Below are positions 38,655 through 47,813 of a stretch of DNA of 59,599 nt, in pieces; the stretch's first letter is position 1, and each line of letters begins with the position of its first letter. The stretch covers positions 1 to 59,599 of the forward strand of contig DQTK01000016.1 of NCBI GenBank assembly GCA_015662815.1. The letters are read 5' to 3'. The position numbers and the translations under genes were made by a program. The notes beneath the pieces were generated by a model. The model ran no database searches. It was not told the origin of the DNA and was given only the letters and a program-made list of their open reading frames with translations. This DNA is from Aquifex aeolicus (GTDB taxonomy: Bacteria; Aquificota; Aquificia; Aquificales; Aquificaceae).

Positions 38655-39338
38655 GTGGGAGATAAAAACTTTAAACCCATTTATGAAATCTTACAAGAAA
38701 ACTATAAAAGGGAAAGCGAGGGAACAAATGTAGACTTTGAAGAAATTATGAAAAAGTTTTTGGCTGACAAGGTAGTTCTTCAAAAAAAGGTTCAAGAGGC
38801 AAAGGAACGTATAAAAGAGCTCGAAGAACAAATAAAAGTTCTCAAAAAAGAAAACCAAGCTAAGGAACTCATGATAAAGGAGTTGCAAGGGCAGATAGAA
38901 CTACTGAGGGAACAAAAACAGTTTGAGTTAAAACTTAAAGAGCTTCTGAAAGAACACATAGATAATAATTTGGAAATATTTACTGAGAAGCTTTACAAGT
39001 TCCTAGAAGAAGCCCTTTTAGAATTTACTTATGCAATTCCACAAGGAAGAATTATGAAAGAAGATTTAAAGAAAATGCTCGAAGAGCTTGTAAGCTTCAG
39101 GGAAAATCTCAAAATATACATAAATCCGGAAGATTTGAAGTTTCTTATTGACGACATAAAAATGCTTAAAGAAGGTCTTAAGGTTGAAGGGATTAATTTG
39201 CAGGTTTTTGAAGACGAAAGCATAGAGAGAGGGGCTTTCAAGATAAAGGGAGAGCATTTTACTGTGGAAAGAAATCCTAAGGATTTTGCAAGATTGGTAT
39301 TTGAAAAGGTATTTGGTAATGTCTTTAAGGGGCATTAG
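38655..39338 (+). CDS. fliH: FliH-like flagellar export stator protein
   Basis: 227 residues. A long coiled coil (about residues 30-100, with KKVQEAKERIKELEEQIKVL) is followed by a globular end with the FliH/HrpE-type pattern: LKIYINPEDLKFLIDD, then DESIERGAFKIKGEHFTVER. FliH binds and regulates the export ATPase FliI. It directly precedes fliI with a 20-base overlap, which supports the call. Start is GTG 38655; no Shine-Dalgarno site is seen, and AT-rich DNA lies just upstream, so the transcript may be leaderless. Confidence 0.87.
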   Translation: MGDKNFKPIYEILQENYKRESEGTNVDFEEIMKKFLADKVVLQKKVQEAKERIKELEEQIKVLKKENQAKELMIKELQGQIELLREQKQFELKLKELLKEHIDNNLEIFTEKLYKFLEEALLEFTYAIPQGRIMKEDLKKMLEELVSFRENLKIYINPEDLKFLIDDIKMLKEGLKVEGINLQVFEDESIERGAFKIKGEHFTVERNPKDFARLVFEKVFGNVFKGH

Positions 39339-40596
39339 TATAACCGGCCAAGTTCTTACAGCCAAAGGTATATTCTTAGAAGCTATACTTCCCTTTGCAA
39401 ATATAGGAAACGAAGTAGAAATATTGACGGGTAGCAAAAGAATAAAAGGGGAAGTAGTGGGTTTTAGCGGAAACCACATCTTGATAATGCCTTACGGAAA
39501 TCTCGGAGGAATAAAAAAAGGGGCTAAAGTTATTCTGAAAAGAGACCTAGTATCTACCTACGTAGGGGAAGACCTCATCGGAAAAGTAGTAGACCCTTTT
39601 GGCAATCCTCTCGACGGAAAGCCTCAAAAATACCTTAAAGAAAGACAGCTTGAACTTCCCGAAATAAATCCGCTATATAGGGAAAGAATCAGGAAAGTGT
39701 TAGATACGGGAGTGAGGAGTATAAACGCACTTTTTACTGTAGGTGTAGGGCAAAAAATAGGTATATTTGCCGGTGCAGGAGTAGGGAAAAGTACACTTCT
39801 CGGTATGATAACGAGGCACTCTAAAGCCGATGTAGTAGTTCTGGCATTAATAGGAGAAAGGGGAAGGGAAGTAAAGGAATTTATAGAAGATGTACTGGGA
39901 GAGGAGGGGCTAAGAAAGAGCGTTGTAGTAGTTTCTACTGCAGACCAATCTCCTATTCTTAAGGTAAAAGGAGCTATAAGTGCTATAGTTCATGCCCATT
40001 ACTTCGCCGAGAGAGGAAAAAATGTACTACTTTTAATGGATTCTATAACGAGATTGGCACTTGCTCAGAGGGAAATAGGACTTGCGGTAGGAGAACCACC
40101 CACATTAAAAGGATTCACCCCTTCTGTGTTTCAATTGATGGCAAAGATTACCGAGAGTTGCGGAGTATTCAGAAATGGAAGTATCACGGGAATATTCAGC
40201 GTTCTTGTTGAAGGTGATGAAATATCTTTAGACCCCGTTGCCGATTCCCTCATGGGTGTTTTAGATGGTCATATAATTCTTTCAAGGAATAGAGCCAACA
40301 GGGGTATATTCCCGGCAATAGACCCTGTAAAGAGTCTCTCTCGCCTCATGCCCAAACTTGTAAGTGAAGAGCACATGAATATGGCTAACCATGTAAAAGA
40401 AGTTTTAAGTAAGTTTGAAGATGTAGAGGAGCTAGTGAGAATTGGCCTTTATAAGGAAGGTTCTAACCCTGTGGTTGATAAAGTTATAAAAAATCTTGGA
40501 AAGGTGGAAGGGTTTTTCAAACAAAAACCTGAAGAGAAAGTTGATTTTAACAAAAGTCTAGATGATTTAAGGAACCTATATCAATTACTCAAGTAA
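39319..40596 (+). CDS. fliI: Flagellar export ATPase FliI
   Basis: ATPase of flagellar type III export, related to F1 beta. The P-loop is GIFAGAGVGKSTLLG (about residue 149-163), followed by LALIGERGREVKEF and the Walker B region LLLMDSITRLALAQRE. GLAVGEPPTLKGFTPSVF is specific for FliI/SctN. I choose ATG 39319 (MSLRGISITG), giving 425 aa; the open frame from 39286 adds residues coded inside fliH. No other flagellar gene is in the window, so the flagellar genes are dispersed. Confidence 0.95.
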   Translation: MSLRGISITGQVLTAKGIFLEAILPFANIGNEVEILTGSKRIKGEVVGFSGNHILIMPYGNLGGIKKGAKVILKRDLVSTYVGEDLIGKVVDPFGNPLDGKPQKYLKERQLELPEINPLYRERIRKVLDTGVRSINALFTVGVGQKIGIFAGAGVGKSTLLGMITRHSKADVVVLALIGERGREVKEFIEDVLGEEGLRKSVVVVSTADQSPILKVKGAISAIVHAHYFAERGKNVLLLMDSITRLALAQREIGLAVGEPPTLKGFTPSVFQLMAKITESCGVFRNGSITGIFSVLVEGDEISLDPVADSLMGVLDGHIILSRNRANRGIFPAIDPVKSLSRLMPKLVSEEHMNMANHVKEVLSKFEDVEELVRIGLYKEGSNPVVDKVIKNLGKVEGFFKQKPEEKVDFNKSLDDLRNLYQLLK

Positions 40597-40896
40597 AGAT
40601 TCGAAAATACCTATAATTTTCAGCTTACAAGGAACGGGAGCCTTAATAAATGAACTAAGAGCTTTGTTTAGCTTTTCCACGTTATCCGGATTAGATTTGT
40701 AGATTTCGTAAAGTCTTTCGTAAAAATCTTCTATTCCCTGAATTAACTTTGAATTCTTAAGCTCGTCGGGAGATTTTCCCTCGTGATATTTTCTCAAGAC
40801 TTTGATACTTTTTGATATTAAATCGTCTCTAACTTGTCCCCACTTTAAATCTGTAAATTTCAACACTATTTCTAAAAAAGCGTTAAACTGATTCAT
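40585..40896 (-). CDS. Small helical protein of unknown function
   Basis: 103 residues from ATG 40896 (a longer form to 40932 is possible). It is helical throughout, with KFTDLKWGQVRDDLISKSIK and DFYERLYEIYKSNPDNVEKL. No signal peptide or recognised domain. It overlaps the fliI end by 12 bases on the opposite strand and is divergent from the IclR-type regulator, with a shared AT-rich gap of about 45 bases. Codon pattern and clean spacing suggest a real gene; no function is assigned. Confidence 0.6.
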   Translation of the reverse strand: MNQFNAFLEIVLKFTDLKWGQVRDDLISKSIKVLRKYHEGKSPDELKNSKLIQGIEDFYERLYEIYKSNPDNVEKLNKALSSFIKAPVPCKLKIIGIFESLLE

Positions 40897-40940
40897 TTTC
40901 AAAATAATTTTATAAAAATTTCGTTTTAACATACATAACT

Positions 40941-41717
40941 ATGGAACATAGCCACAAGGATATTTACGTGATTCAAAATGTCCATTTGGCGTTGGATATT
41001 CTATTTCTCCTCGAAAAAAAACCCCATACAGTTGAAAAGCTACAAGAAGAACTCCGAATAAGTAAATCGAAGCTTCAGAAACTCCTAAACTTTCTCCATG
41101 AAAAGGAATGGATTTCCTACGATGGGGAGAACAAACTTTACAGACTTGGTATTAAGAATTTTGAACTCGGTATGGCTTATCTAAACCATCTTGACATAAA
41201 AAAGGTTTCAAAACCTATACTTGATGAAATAGCAAAAAAGGTAAAGGAGAATGTATACCTCACAACCCGTGTAGCTTATGAAGTTCTTTATATAGAAAGA
41301 AGTGAAGTTGACAGAAATGTAAAAATTTTATCGAGATACGGAAGAGTTCTGCCCCTTTACGCTTCTGCATCCGGGAAAATATACTTAGCTCACTTTGACA
41401 AAAGAGAACTCGAAGATTACTTCAGAACAATTAAGTGGGTTAAACATACGCAGAATACCAAAACACCGGCTGAGCTAATGGGTAGACTACCGAAAATAAA
41501 GGAAGAAGGATACGCTACAAACCTAGAAGAGTATGAAGAAGAAGTTGTAAGCTCTGCTGTCCCGGTGCACGATTACGCCGGAAATGTGAAATATACTATT
41601 ACGGTGGTGGCACCTTCCTACAGAATGAAAAAGGAAGATCTACTTAGCTGGGTCAAAGATATCTTAAAAGAGGGTGCTCTTAAGCTCTCCGAGAAGCTGG
41701 GACGGATAAGAAAATAA
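40941..41717 (+). CDS. IclR-family transcriptional regulator
   Basis: 258 residues. The N-terminal winged helix-turn-helix covers about residues 10-75 (HTVEKLQEELRISKSKLQKL with the recognition helix, then the wing YDGENKLYRLG). The IclR effector domain covers about 85-255, with LYASASGKIYLAH and GYATNLEEYEEEVVSSAVPV, which shape the ligand pocket. Members sense small organic acids or aromatics and control nearby catabolic or biosynthetic genes. The ligand is unknown and no obvious target pathway is adjacent. It stands alone between a divergent unknown gene and the era promoter. Confidence 0.88.
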   Translation: MEHSHKDIYVIQNVHLALDILFLLEKKPHTVEKLQEELRISKSKLQKLLNFLHEKEWISYDGENKLYRLGIKNFELGMAYLNHLDIKKVSKPILDEIAKKVKENVYLTTRVAYEVLYIERSEVDRNVKILSRYGRVLPLYASASGKIYLAHFDKRELEDYFRTIKWVKHTQNTKTPAELMGRLPKIKEEGYATNLEEYEEEVVSSAVPVHDYAGNVKYTITVVAPSYRMKKEDLLSWVKDILKEGALKLSEKLGRIRK

Positions 41718-41765
41718 TTGAAAATTTTCCGAAAATCCTAAATTTATTTTATTAGATAATCTTAG

Positions 41766-41771
41766 TATAAT
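41766..41771 (+). promoter_or_regulatory. -10 box for era operon
   Basis: TATAAT at 41766-41771, four bases before CGGAGG (41775-41780), which serves the TTG start at 41786. The upstream -35 region is AT-rich and not a clear match. Confidence 0.4.
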
Positions 41772-41785
41772 GTTCGGAGGTTTTA

Positions 41786-42700
41786 TTGGCTATGAAAGTG
41801 GGGTATGTTGCTATAGTCGGTAAGCCTAACGTAGGGAAATCTACACTCCTTAACAACATACTGGGTACTAAGGTATCCATTATCTCCCCAAAAGCCGGTA
41901 CTACAAGAATGAGAATACTAGGAGTCAAAAATATACCCGATGAAGCCCAAATAATTTTTCTGGATACACCGGGAATATACGAACCTAAAAAGTCCGACGT
42001 TCTAGGTCATTCGATGGTTGAAATTGCAAAGCAATCCTTAGAGGAATCAGATGTTATTCTCTTTATGATAGACGCTACCGAAGGGTGGAGACCCAGAGAT
42101 GAGGAAATATATCAGAATTTTATTAAACCTTTAAATAAACCGGTGATAGTCGTTATCAATAAAATCGACAAAATAGGACCCGCTAAGAATGTTCTACCTC
42201 TGATTGAGGAGATTCACAAAAGACATAATGAACTAACGGAAATAGTACCGATAAGTGCTCTCAAGGGGGCAAATTTGGAAGAGCTTCTCAGGGCTATCCT
42301 TAAATACTTACCTGAGGGAGAACCCTTATTTCCCGAAGACATGATTACCGATTTACCCTTGAGATTGCTTGCTGCGGAGATAGTAAGAGAAAAAGCAATG
42401 ATGCTCACGAGGGAAGAAGTACCTACTTCCATTGCTGTGAAAATAAATGAAATAAAACCCGGAGATGCAAATCCCAATATGCTTGTAATAAGAGGAGAAC
42501 TTATAGTGGATAGGGAGAACCTAAAACCTATAATTATCGGAAAAAAAGGTCAAAGGCTTAAAGAAATAGGAAAAAGAGCTCGGGAGGAGCTGGAACTAGT
42601 TTTAGGTAGGCCGGTTTACCTAGAACTGTGGGTAAAGGTAGTTCCCGATTGGCGCAGACGTCCCGAATATGTAAAGCTATTCGGATATACCTTTATTTAA
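41786..42700 (+). CDS. era: GTPase Era
   Basis: 30S assembly GTPase that binds the 3' end of 16S rRNA. G1 GKPNVGKST, G2 region AGTTRMRIL, G3 DTPG and G4 NKID are present. The C-terminal KH domain carries the IIGKKGQRLKEIGKRAREEL loop. The protein is almost the same as my memory of A. aeolicus Era but with scattered changes. Two starts are possible: TTG 41786, five bases after CGGAGG, or ATG 41792. I prefer the TTG for spacing. It heads era-htpX-pspA-TPR-exbB-exbD-DUF218. Confidence 0.96.
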   Translation: MAMKVGYVAIVGKPNVGKSTLLNNILGTKVSIISPKAGTTRMRILGVKNIPDEAQIIFLDTPGIYEPKKSDVLGHSMVEIAKQSLEESDVILFMIDATEGWRPRDEEIYQNFIKPLNKPVIVVINKIDKIGPAKNVLPLIEEIHKRHNELTEIVPISALKGANLEELLRAILKYLPEGEPLFPEDMITDLPLRLLAAEIVREKAMMLTREEVPTSIAVKINEIKPGDANPNMLVIRGELIVDRENLKPIIIGKKGQRLKEIGKRAREELELVLGRPVYLELWVKVVPDWRRRPEYVKLFGYTFI

Positions 42701-42712
42701 GGAGGTAGGAAA

Positions 42713-43600
42713 ATGGGTTGGATGTTGAGAACTGTAGTGTTATTAGGATTCCTTACAGGTCTTCTTATGGCTATAGGTGGAATAATAGGTGGAACTGTGG
42801 GAATGTTAATTGCCTTAGTAATTGCTGGATTTATGAACTTCATAAGTTATTGGTTTTCCGATAAAATAGTTCTCTCTATGTACGGAGCAAGGGAGATATC
42901 CTATGAAGAAGCTCCTTGGCTTCACGAAATGGTAGAAGAACTTGCAAGGAGAGCAAACATGCCTAAACCTCCTATATACCTCGTTCCTATGGAGCAACCT
43001 AACGCTTTTGCAACCGGAAGGGGTCCGGGTCATGCAGCTGTAGCCGTTACCAGAGGGATTCTCGAGATATTGGAACCTGAAGAGCTCAAGGGTGTTTTAG
43101 CCCATGAACTTGCCCACATTAAGAATAGAGATGTTCTCGTAGCTACTATTTCAGCTACAATCGCAGGAGCAATAAGCTTCCTTGCTAATATGGCACAATG
43201 GGCTCTATTTTTCGGGGGAATGCAAAATAACGAAGAGGAAGGAGGAGAAGGCGGTGGTATTGCAGAAATGATAGGAGCAATTCTTATGATCATCATAGTT
43301 CCGATAATTGCGACTATAGTCCAGCTTGCCATATCCAGAGCGAGAGAGTACCTTGCAGACGAAACAGGAGCAAAAATATGCGGATGCCCTGTTGCGTTAG
43401 CAAGAGCTTTAAAGAAAATAGAGGAATACGTAATGCAGATACCAACTAATGTAAATCCCGGGACAGCACACCTATTTATAGAGAATCCCCTCAAGGGTGG
43501 GGGAATTATGGAACTTTTATCCACTCACCCATCTACAGAAAAGAGAATAGAAAGACTCTGTGAGCTCGCAAGGAAGATGGGTCAAGACTGTATAATTTAA
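42713..43600 (+). CDS. htpX: HtpX-type membrane zinc protease
   Basis: M48 metalloprotease that degrades damaged membrane proteins. Two N-terminal membrane helices (about residues 5-50) are followed by the zinc motif HELAH in LAHELAHIKNRD (about residue 139), two more helices, and the third ligand Glu in SRAREYLADETGA. An acidic loop NEEEGGEGGG is variable in the family. Length 295 aa is normal. AAGGAGGTAGG precedes the ATG. It lies 12 bases after era. Confidence 0.94.
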   Translation: MGWMLRTVVLLGFLTGLLMAIGGIIGGTVGMLIALVIAGFMNFISYWFSDKIVLSMYGAREISYEEAPWLHEMVEELARRANMPKPPIYLVPMEQPNAFATGRGPGHAAVAVTRGILEILEPEELKGVLAHELAHIKNRDVLVATISATIAGAISFLANMAQWALFFGGMQNNEEEGGEGGGIAEMIGAILMIIIVPIIATIVQLAISRAREYLADETGAKICGCPVALARALKKIEEYVMQIPTNVNPGTAHLFIENPLKGGGIMELLSTHPSTEKRIERLCELARKMGQDCII

Positions 43601-43603
43601 TGA

Positions 43604-44242
43604 ATGCTAAAGCTAATCGTTATAAGGCATGCAGAAAGCCTGTGGAACCCTGTAGGAAGGTATCAAGGGCTTTTGGATCCTGATTTAACGGAAAGGGGTG
43701 TCGAGCAGGCTAAGAAGCTTGCTCAGGTTCTTAAAAAAGAAAACATAAACGCCCTCTTTTCTTCCCCCCTTAAAAGAACTTTCAAAACTGCTCAGATTAT
43801 TGGAGAGGAAATAGGACTGAAGCCTATTAAAGAAGAGAGAATTATAGAGATTGACCATGGAATCTGGTCGGGACTGCTTGTAGATGAGGTAAAGGAGAAA
43901 TTCCCAAAGGATTTTGAACTCTGGCTTAAAGAACCTCATAAGGTAAAATTTCCGGAAGGGGAATCTCTACAGGATGTTTTTAAAAGAATTAAGGATTTTC
44001 TAAGGTTCTTACTGGAGAATTACAACGAGAAAACCGTTGCCTTAGTCTCCCATACAGTACCTATACGATGTTTATACTGTGCGATTTTGGACATAAACCT
44101 TTCTAAATTCTGGAGTTTTGGGTGTGATAATGCTTCTTATTCGGTGGTATACTTAGATGCAGAGGGCAGGAATGTGATACAAAAGTTGAATATTACCTGC
44201 CACTTGGGGGATTTATATGTTGAAGCCCACAAGGCTCTATAG
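43604..44242 (+). CDS. pspA: Metal-independent phosphoserine phosphatase (histidine phosphatase family)
   Basis: Phosphoglycerate-mutase-like fold with the phospho-acceptor His in IRHAESLWN (residue 8) and the second catalytic His in LVSHTVPIR. The C-terminal end FWSFGCDNASYSVV and CHLGDLYVEAHKAL matches what I remember of the Hydrogenobacter thermophilus metal-independent phosphoserine phosphatase, so I assign serine synthesis (phosphoserine to serine). Without that memory the safe call would be cofactor-dependent phosphoglycerate mutase-like phosphatase. It overlaps the next gene by 26 bases. Confidence 0.85.
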   Translation: MLKLIVIRHAESLWNPVGRYQGLLDPDLTERGVEQAKKLAQVLKKENINALFSSPLKRTFKTAQIIGEEIGLKPIKEERIIEIDHGIWSGLLVDEVKEKFPKDFELWLKEPHKVKFPEGESLQDVFKRIKDFLRFLLENYNEKTVALVSHTVPIRCLYCAILDINLSKFWSFGCDNASYSVVYLDAEGRNVIQKLNITCHLGDLYVEAHKAL

Positions 44243-46790
44243 CCTTTTTCTGGCCTTAACATTTTATTTTTCCGCCGTATCTATTGCTACTGAACTTCAA
44301 GAACAACTAACCCTAAGGGTAAAAGTACACGATATAGTAAGAGTAGAAAAACCACCTTTCTATCTACCGGATAAACTTTCTTACAGGGTAAGGAAAGTTG
44401 AAACTCATAACTTAGTGGGAAAACTTTTTGAACCGCCTAAAGAATGGGAAGAAACGGAGCTTTATATTCCCAAGGAAGGAGGGTGTGGGGTTCCTAAGGA
44501 TTTAAATCTATACAGAGAAGCTGTCAAAAATTATAAACAGGGAAACCTTTGGACTGCGGAAGAAAAACTTAAACTTCTTGTGAGCTCACCTTCATCACCC
44601 TATTCCAATGCCGGAAAGTACGTTTTAGGTCTCATTTACTATAAAAAAGGTAAAAGAGAAGGAGCTCTTAAACTTTTCGAAGAATCCTGCAATACAACGC
44701 ACATGTATACCATTCCCGCCTGTGAGAGCTTTTACGCTCTTTACTATCGACTATTTAAAAAACCTTATAAAGCGGATGAGCCTATTTTGTGGAAATACGC
44801 ATATCTGATAGGTGTATCCGGAGTTATTCCTGAGGAACCCATAAGCAATTGCGGACGCTTTACTTTTAAAAATTATTGTAGATACGTTAACGATTTTATA
44901 CTCGGTAAAGTAAATCCCAAATACCTCGAAAGTACAGAAGTGAGAAAAGCTATAAATTTATTTGAACAAGGGAAATACAAGGAAGCCAAGAAACTTTTAC
45001 TTAAACACAAGAATAAGTTTCTACCCTACAGGGATGTAATAGTTTACTACCTAGGACTAATAGCCTTTGAGGAAGGCGATTACGAGGAGGCGTTGAATTA
45101 TACTCTCCTTCTTGAAACTCTAAATCCCCGAATGGCAAAGTCTCTTTACCTTTCCATCTTTGTGAAAAAACCCGAGATAGCGGATTACGTATATGAAAAG
45201 ACAAGAGATAAATGGGTATTCAGATACGCCGGTATAAAAGCCTATAACGAAGGTGATTATAAAAAAGCCCTTGAATACTTTATACGTTCTGGAGATTACA
45301 TATACGCTGTTTACGCAACACTTCAGCTCGGGAACTACCAGGAGGCTTATAAATTACTGAAAAAGGTTAAGGAAAAAGACAGGGAATATTACGTTCTCCT
45401 TCTTGAGATTTTGTATGAACTCGGTAGAGATGAGGAAATAGAGCAGGTACTTTCCGAGATAGAGAACAAATATCCTGATATTTATAAGGAATATTACGGC
45501 TGGTTCATGTTTAAAAAAGGAAAGTGGAAAGAAGCCGCCAAATACTTCGATTATCCCTACTTCAAGGCAATAGCATTTTTCAACGCAGGAGAATACGAAA
45601 GAGTATTGGAAATTCTAAAAGAGGATGACAGTTATGAAGCAAGAATTCTTAAGGCTAAAGCTGCAATAGCCTTAGGAAAAGGAGGACTTGCGAGGAGATA
45701 CCTTTTCAATGAAACCCCTGAAGAAATTTATCTCACGGGTATCAGTTATTTCATAGAAGGAAATTACGAAAAAGCGATTTCTTACTTTGAGAAAATTTCC
45801 AAAGATGAGAAGTACGGTCTTAAGGCTTTGATAAAACTTGCTGATTCTTATTACAACTTGGGCCAAAAGGATAAAGCAAGAGCCTTATACAACCTCATAC
45901 TTCAGAAATATGTAAATGCAAAAGAGGTAAAAGAAGCCCTAATAGGCATAGCCCAAATAGAGGTAGAGTCTCCTTCCGAGGACTTGGAAAAGGTAGTAAA
46001 AGAATTTGAAAAAAACTATCCCGATAGCCCTTTGCTTCCTGAACTGAAATTCCAACTTGCAAAGTTATACGCTGAAGAAGGAAGACAAATAGAGGCGGAA
46101 TTTATACTGAGAAAATTGGTTAACAATCCTGAATACAGAGATAGGGCTATGTTTCTTCTTGCCCAAATTACACAAAATCCCGAAGAAAAAGAAAATATCC
46201 TGCTTAATCTTTTAAAATCCCAAGACAAGGTTATAAGAGAAAAGGCTTTTTCAAAACTTGCGGAGTTGTACGAAAAAGAGAATAATCTCCTAAAGCTTGC
46301 CCATCTTCTGGAAAATAGAGGAGATATAGAAAAAATTAACGCCGTATCGATATATTTGAAACTGGGAAGGATTAAAGACGCAGAAAGATTGTTCAGTAAG
46401 CTAATAAAGAAATATCCCAACTCCGAAGAACTAAAAGAAATTGCTTTAAAGCTTTACGAAAAGACTAGAAAATTCAAATATTTAGAAATAGCTTATACCA
46501 GTACGAATCCTGATATTTACTTGAAAGCTGCTTACTATCTCGGCAATTACTACTACGGAAAGGAGAACAGAAAAGCCCTAAATTATTTCTTGGAAATTGT
46601 ACTCAGTGATAAAAAGGATTTTCCCTTTTACAAAAGAGCCGTTTTCCTGAGTGTTAAAATTTTGAAGAGGTTAGGTGCTAGAAAGGATGCTTCCTGTATT
46701 CTTGAAAGGTTAAAAGATGTAAAGCTTGAAAGCTGGGAAAAGGAAAAAGTTTTAGAATTAAAAAAGGGCCTTCCTGCCTGCAGGGGGTAA
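44217..46790 (+). CDS. Large exported TPR-repeat protein
   Basis: 857 residues. A signal peptide (LYSLFLALTFYFSAVSIAT) precedes a short Pro/Lys-rich part. From about residue 95 to the end there is a long solenoid of TPR-like helix pairs (for example GDYEEALNYTLLLETLNP, GNYEKAISYFEKISKDEK, GQKDKARALYNLILQK, and the YPNSEELKEIALKLYEKT unit). A few cysteines lie in the first 240 residues (GCGVPKD, ESCNTTHMYTIPACESF). It directly precedes exbB and exbD, so a periplasmic partner or scaffold of an ExbB-ExbD motor, in the way CpoB/YbgF accompanies Tol, is plausible. No enzyme motif was found. The start lies inside pspA, so it is coupled. Confidence 0.82.
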   Translation: MLKPTRLYSLFLALTFYFSAVSIATELQEQLTLRVKVHDIVRVEKPPFYLPDKLSYRVRKVETHNLVGKLFEPPKEWEETELYIPKEGGCGVPKDLNLYREAVKNYKQGNLWTAEEKLKLLVSSPSSPYSNAGKYVLGLIYYKKGKREGALKLFEESCNTTHMYTIPACESFYALYYRLFKKPYKADEPILWKYAYLIGVSGVIPEEPISNCGRFTFKNYCRYVNDFILGKVNPKYLESTEVRKAINLFEQGKYKEAKKLLLKHKNKFLPYRDVIVYYLGLIAFEEGDYEEALNYTLLLETLNPRMAKSLYLSIFVKKPEIADYVYEKTRDKWVFRYAGIKAYNEGDYKKALEYFIRSGDYIYAVYATLQLGNYQEAYKLLKKVKEKDREYYVLLLEILYELGRDEEIEQVLSEIENKYPDIYKEYYGWFMFKKGKWKEAAKYFDYPYFKAIAFFNAGEYERVLEILKEDDSYEARILKAKAAIALGKGGLARRYLFNETPEEIYLTGISYFIEGNYEKAISYFEKISKDEKYGLKALIKLADSYYNLGQKDKARALYNLILQKYVNAKEVKEALIGIAQIEVESPSEDLEKVVKEFEKNYPDSPLLPELKFQLAKLYAEEGRQIEAEFILRKLVNNPEYRDRAMFLLAQITQNPEEKENILLNLLKSQDKVIREKAFSKLAELYEKENNLLKLAHLLENRGDIEKINAVSIYLKLGRIKDAERLFSKLIKKYPNSEELKEIALKLYEKTRKFKYLEIAYTSTNPDIYLKAAYYLGNYYYGKENRKALNYFLEIVLSDKKDFPFYKRAVFLSVKILKRLGARKDASCILERLKDVKLESWEKEKVLELKKGLPACRG

Positions 46791-46793
46791 GGT

Positions 46794-47408
46794 ATGGAAT
46801 TTCTTTTAAATTGGTTTGAAAAAGGGGGGATTGTTATGTATCCCCTCCTCCTTCTTTCAATCCTTTCCTGGTACGTAATAATTGAAAGGGCTGTAAATTT
46901 AAGGGTAAAAAGCTTTTTGCCTCACAATCTTAACGAGCTTAAAATGTTAATCCAGAAAGGAGATTACGAGAGTGTATTGAAAATTTCAAGTGTTGTAGAA
47001 CATCCATTTGCAAAGGCCATTTCTATAGTACTCGATGAATACCTAAAGGGAAGAAAGGAAAAGGGTTATCTCATGCAACTTATGGAGGGAGAGCTTTCTT
47101 CTTTCGTTCCCAAGGTTGAGAAAAACTTACCGGTGTTATCTACTACGGCTTCGGTAGCACCGCTTCTGGGGCTTTTGGGAACGATTACCGGACTTATAAA
47201 GGTTTTCCAAGCTTATTCTATAACCATTCAGGAAGAGGCTATTTCTTTGCTGGCTAAGGGTATTAGTGAAGTCTTAGTTGCCGCAGCAACGGGACTGGGA
47301 GTTGCAATACCTGCCCTGGTAGCTTATTGGATTTACAAAACAGTAGGTAATCGTATTCTTGATAAGATAAGTGAGGAGGCAAGGGAAATTATAAACTCCT
47401 TGGAGTAA
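46794..47408 (+). CDS. exbB: ExbB/TolQ-type motor subunit
   Basis: 204-residue MotA/TolQ/ExbB proton-channel protein. Helix 1 lies near the N-terminus (MYPLLLLSILSWYVIIERA). The conserved two-helix block follows: STTASVAPLLGLLGTITGLI and ALLAKGISEVLVAAATGLGVAIP-like helix 3 (residues about 155-185). ExbB and TolQ cannot be separated by sequence alone here; no tolA, tolB, pal or tonB is present. It pairs with the ExbD gene three bases downstream and energises an envelope process by proton flow. Confidence 0.9.
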   Translation: MEFLLNWFEKGGIVMYPLLLLSILSWYVIIERAVNLRVKSFLPHNLNELKMLIQKGDYESVLKISSVVEHPFAKAISIVLDEYLKGRKEKGYLMQLMEGELSSFVPKVEKNLPVLSTTASVAPLLGLLGTITGLIKVFQAYSITIQEEAISLLAKGISEVLVAAATGLGVAIPALVAYWIYKTVGNRILDKISEEAREIINSLE

Positions 47409-47411
47409 AAA

Positions 47412-47813
47412 ATGAATCTAAGGAAAAAGCTAAGGTTTAGAGAAGAGGAAAGGGTATACATAGATGTTGTCCCTCTTGTGGATACATTACTCGCCGTATT
47501 TTTGTTCTTAGCTATTCTCGCTTTTCAATCTCCCGAAACCTTCATAGCCATAAAACTTCCCTTTGCGGAAACTGGAGAATCCATGCAAATAAAGTCTATA
47601 AAGATTCAGATAGATACGGAAGGAAAAATGAGGGTAAAAGGTAAACCTATTTCTGAGGAAGAGCTGGTAAAGATGATTAAAGATATCAAACCTTCGCATA
47701 TAATTCTCGAAGCCGATGAAAATACAAAGCATAAGTTCGTGGTAAAAGTTATGGATATTGCAAGAAAAAACGGAGTTGAAAATATAGTAATAGCTGTAAA
47801 AAAGAAAAGATGA
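47412..47813 (+). CDS. exbD: ExbD/TolR-type motor subunit
   Basis: 133 residues. One membrane helix carries the proton-binding Asp in DVVPLVDTLLAVFLFLAILA, followed by a periplasmic domain (about 50-130) with the ExbD/TolR beta-alpha fold (IQIDTEGKMRVKGKPIS, then VMDIARKNGVENIVIAVKKK). It overlaps the next gene by 4 bases. It forms the channel with the ExbB-type protein before it. Confidence 0.9.
   Translation: MNLRKKLRFREEERVYIDVVPLVDTLLAVFLFLAILAFQSPETFIAIKLPFAETGESMQIKSIKIQIDTEGKMRVKGKPISEEELVKMIKDIKPSHIILEADENTKHKFVVKVMDIARKNGVENIVIAVKKKR

Noticed and set aside
43030..43524. Long antisense frame opposite htpX
   Set aside because: It mirrors htpX in the complementary strand, has low-complexity composition and no start signals.
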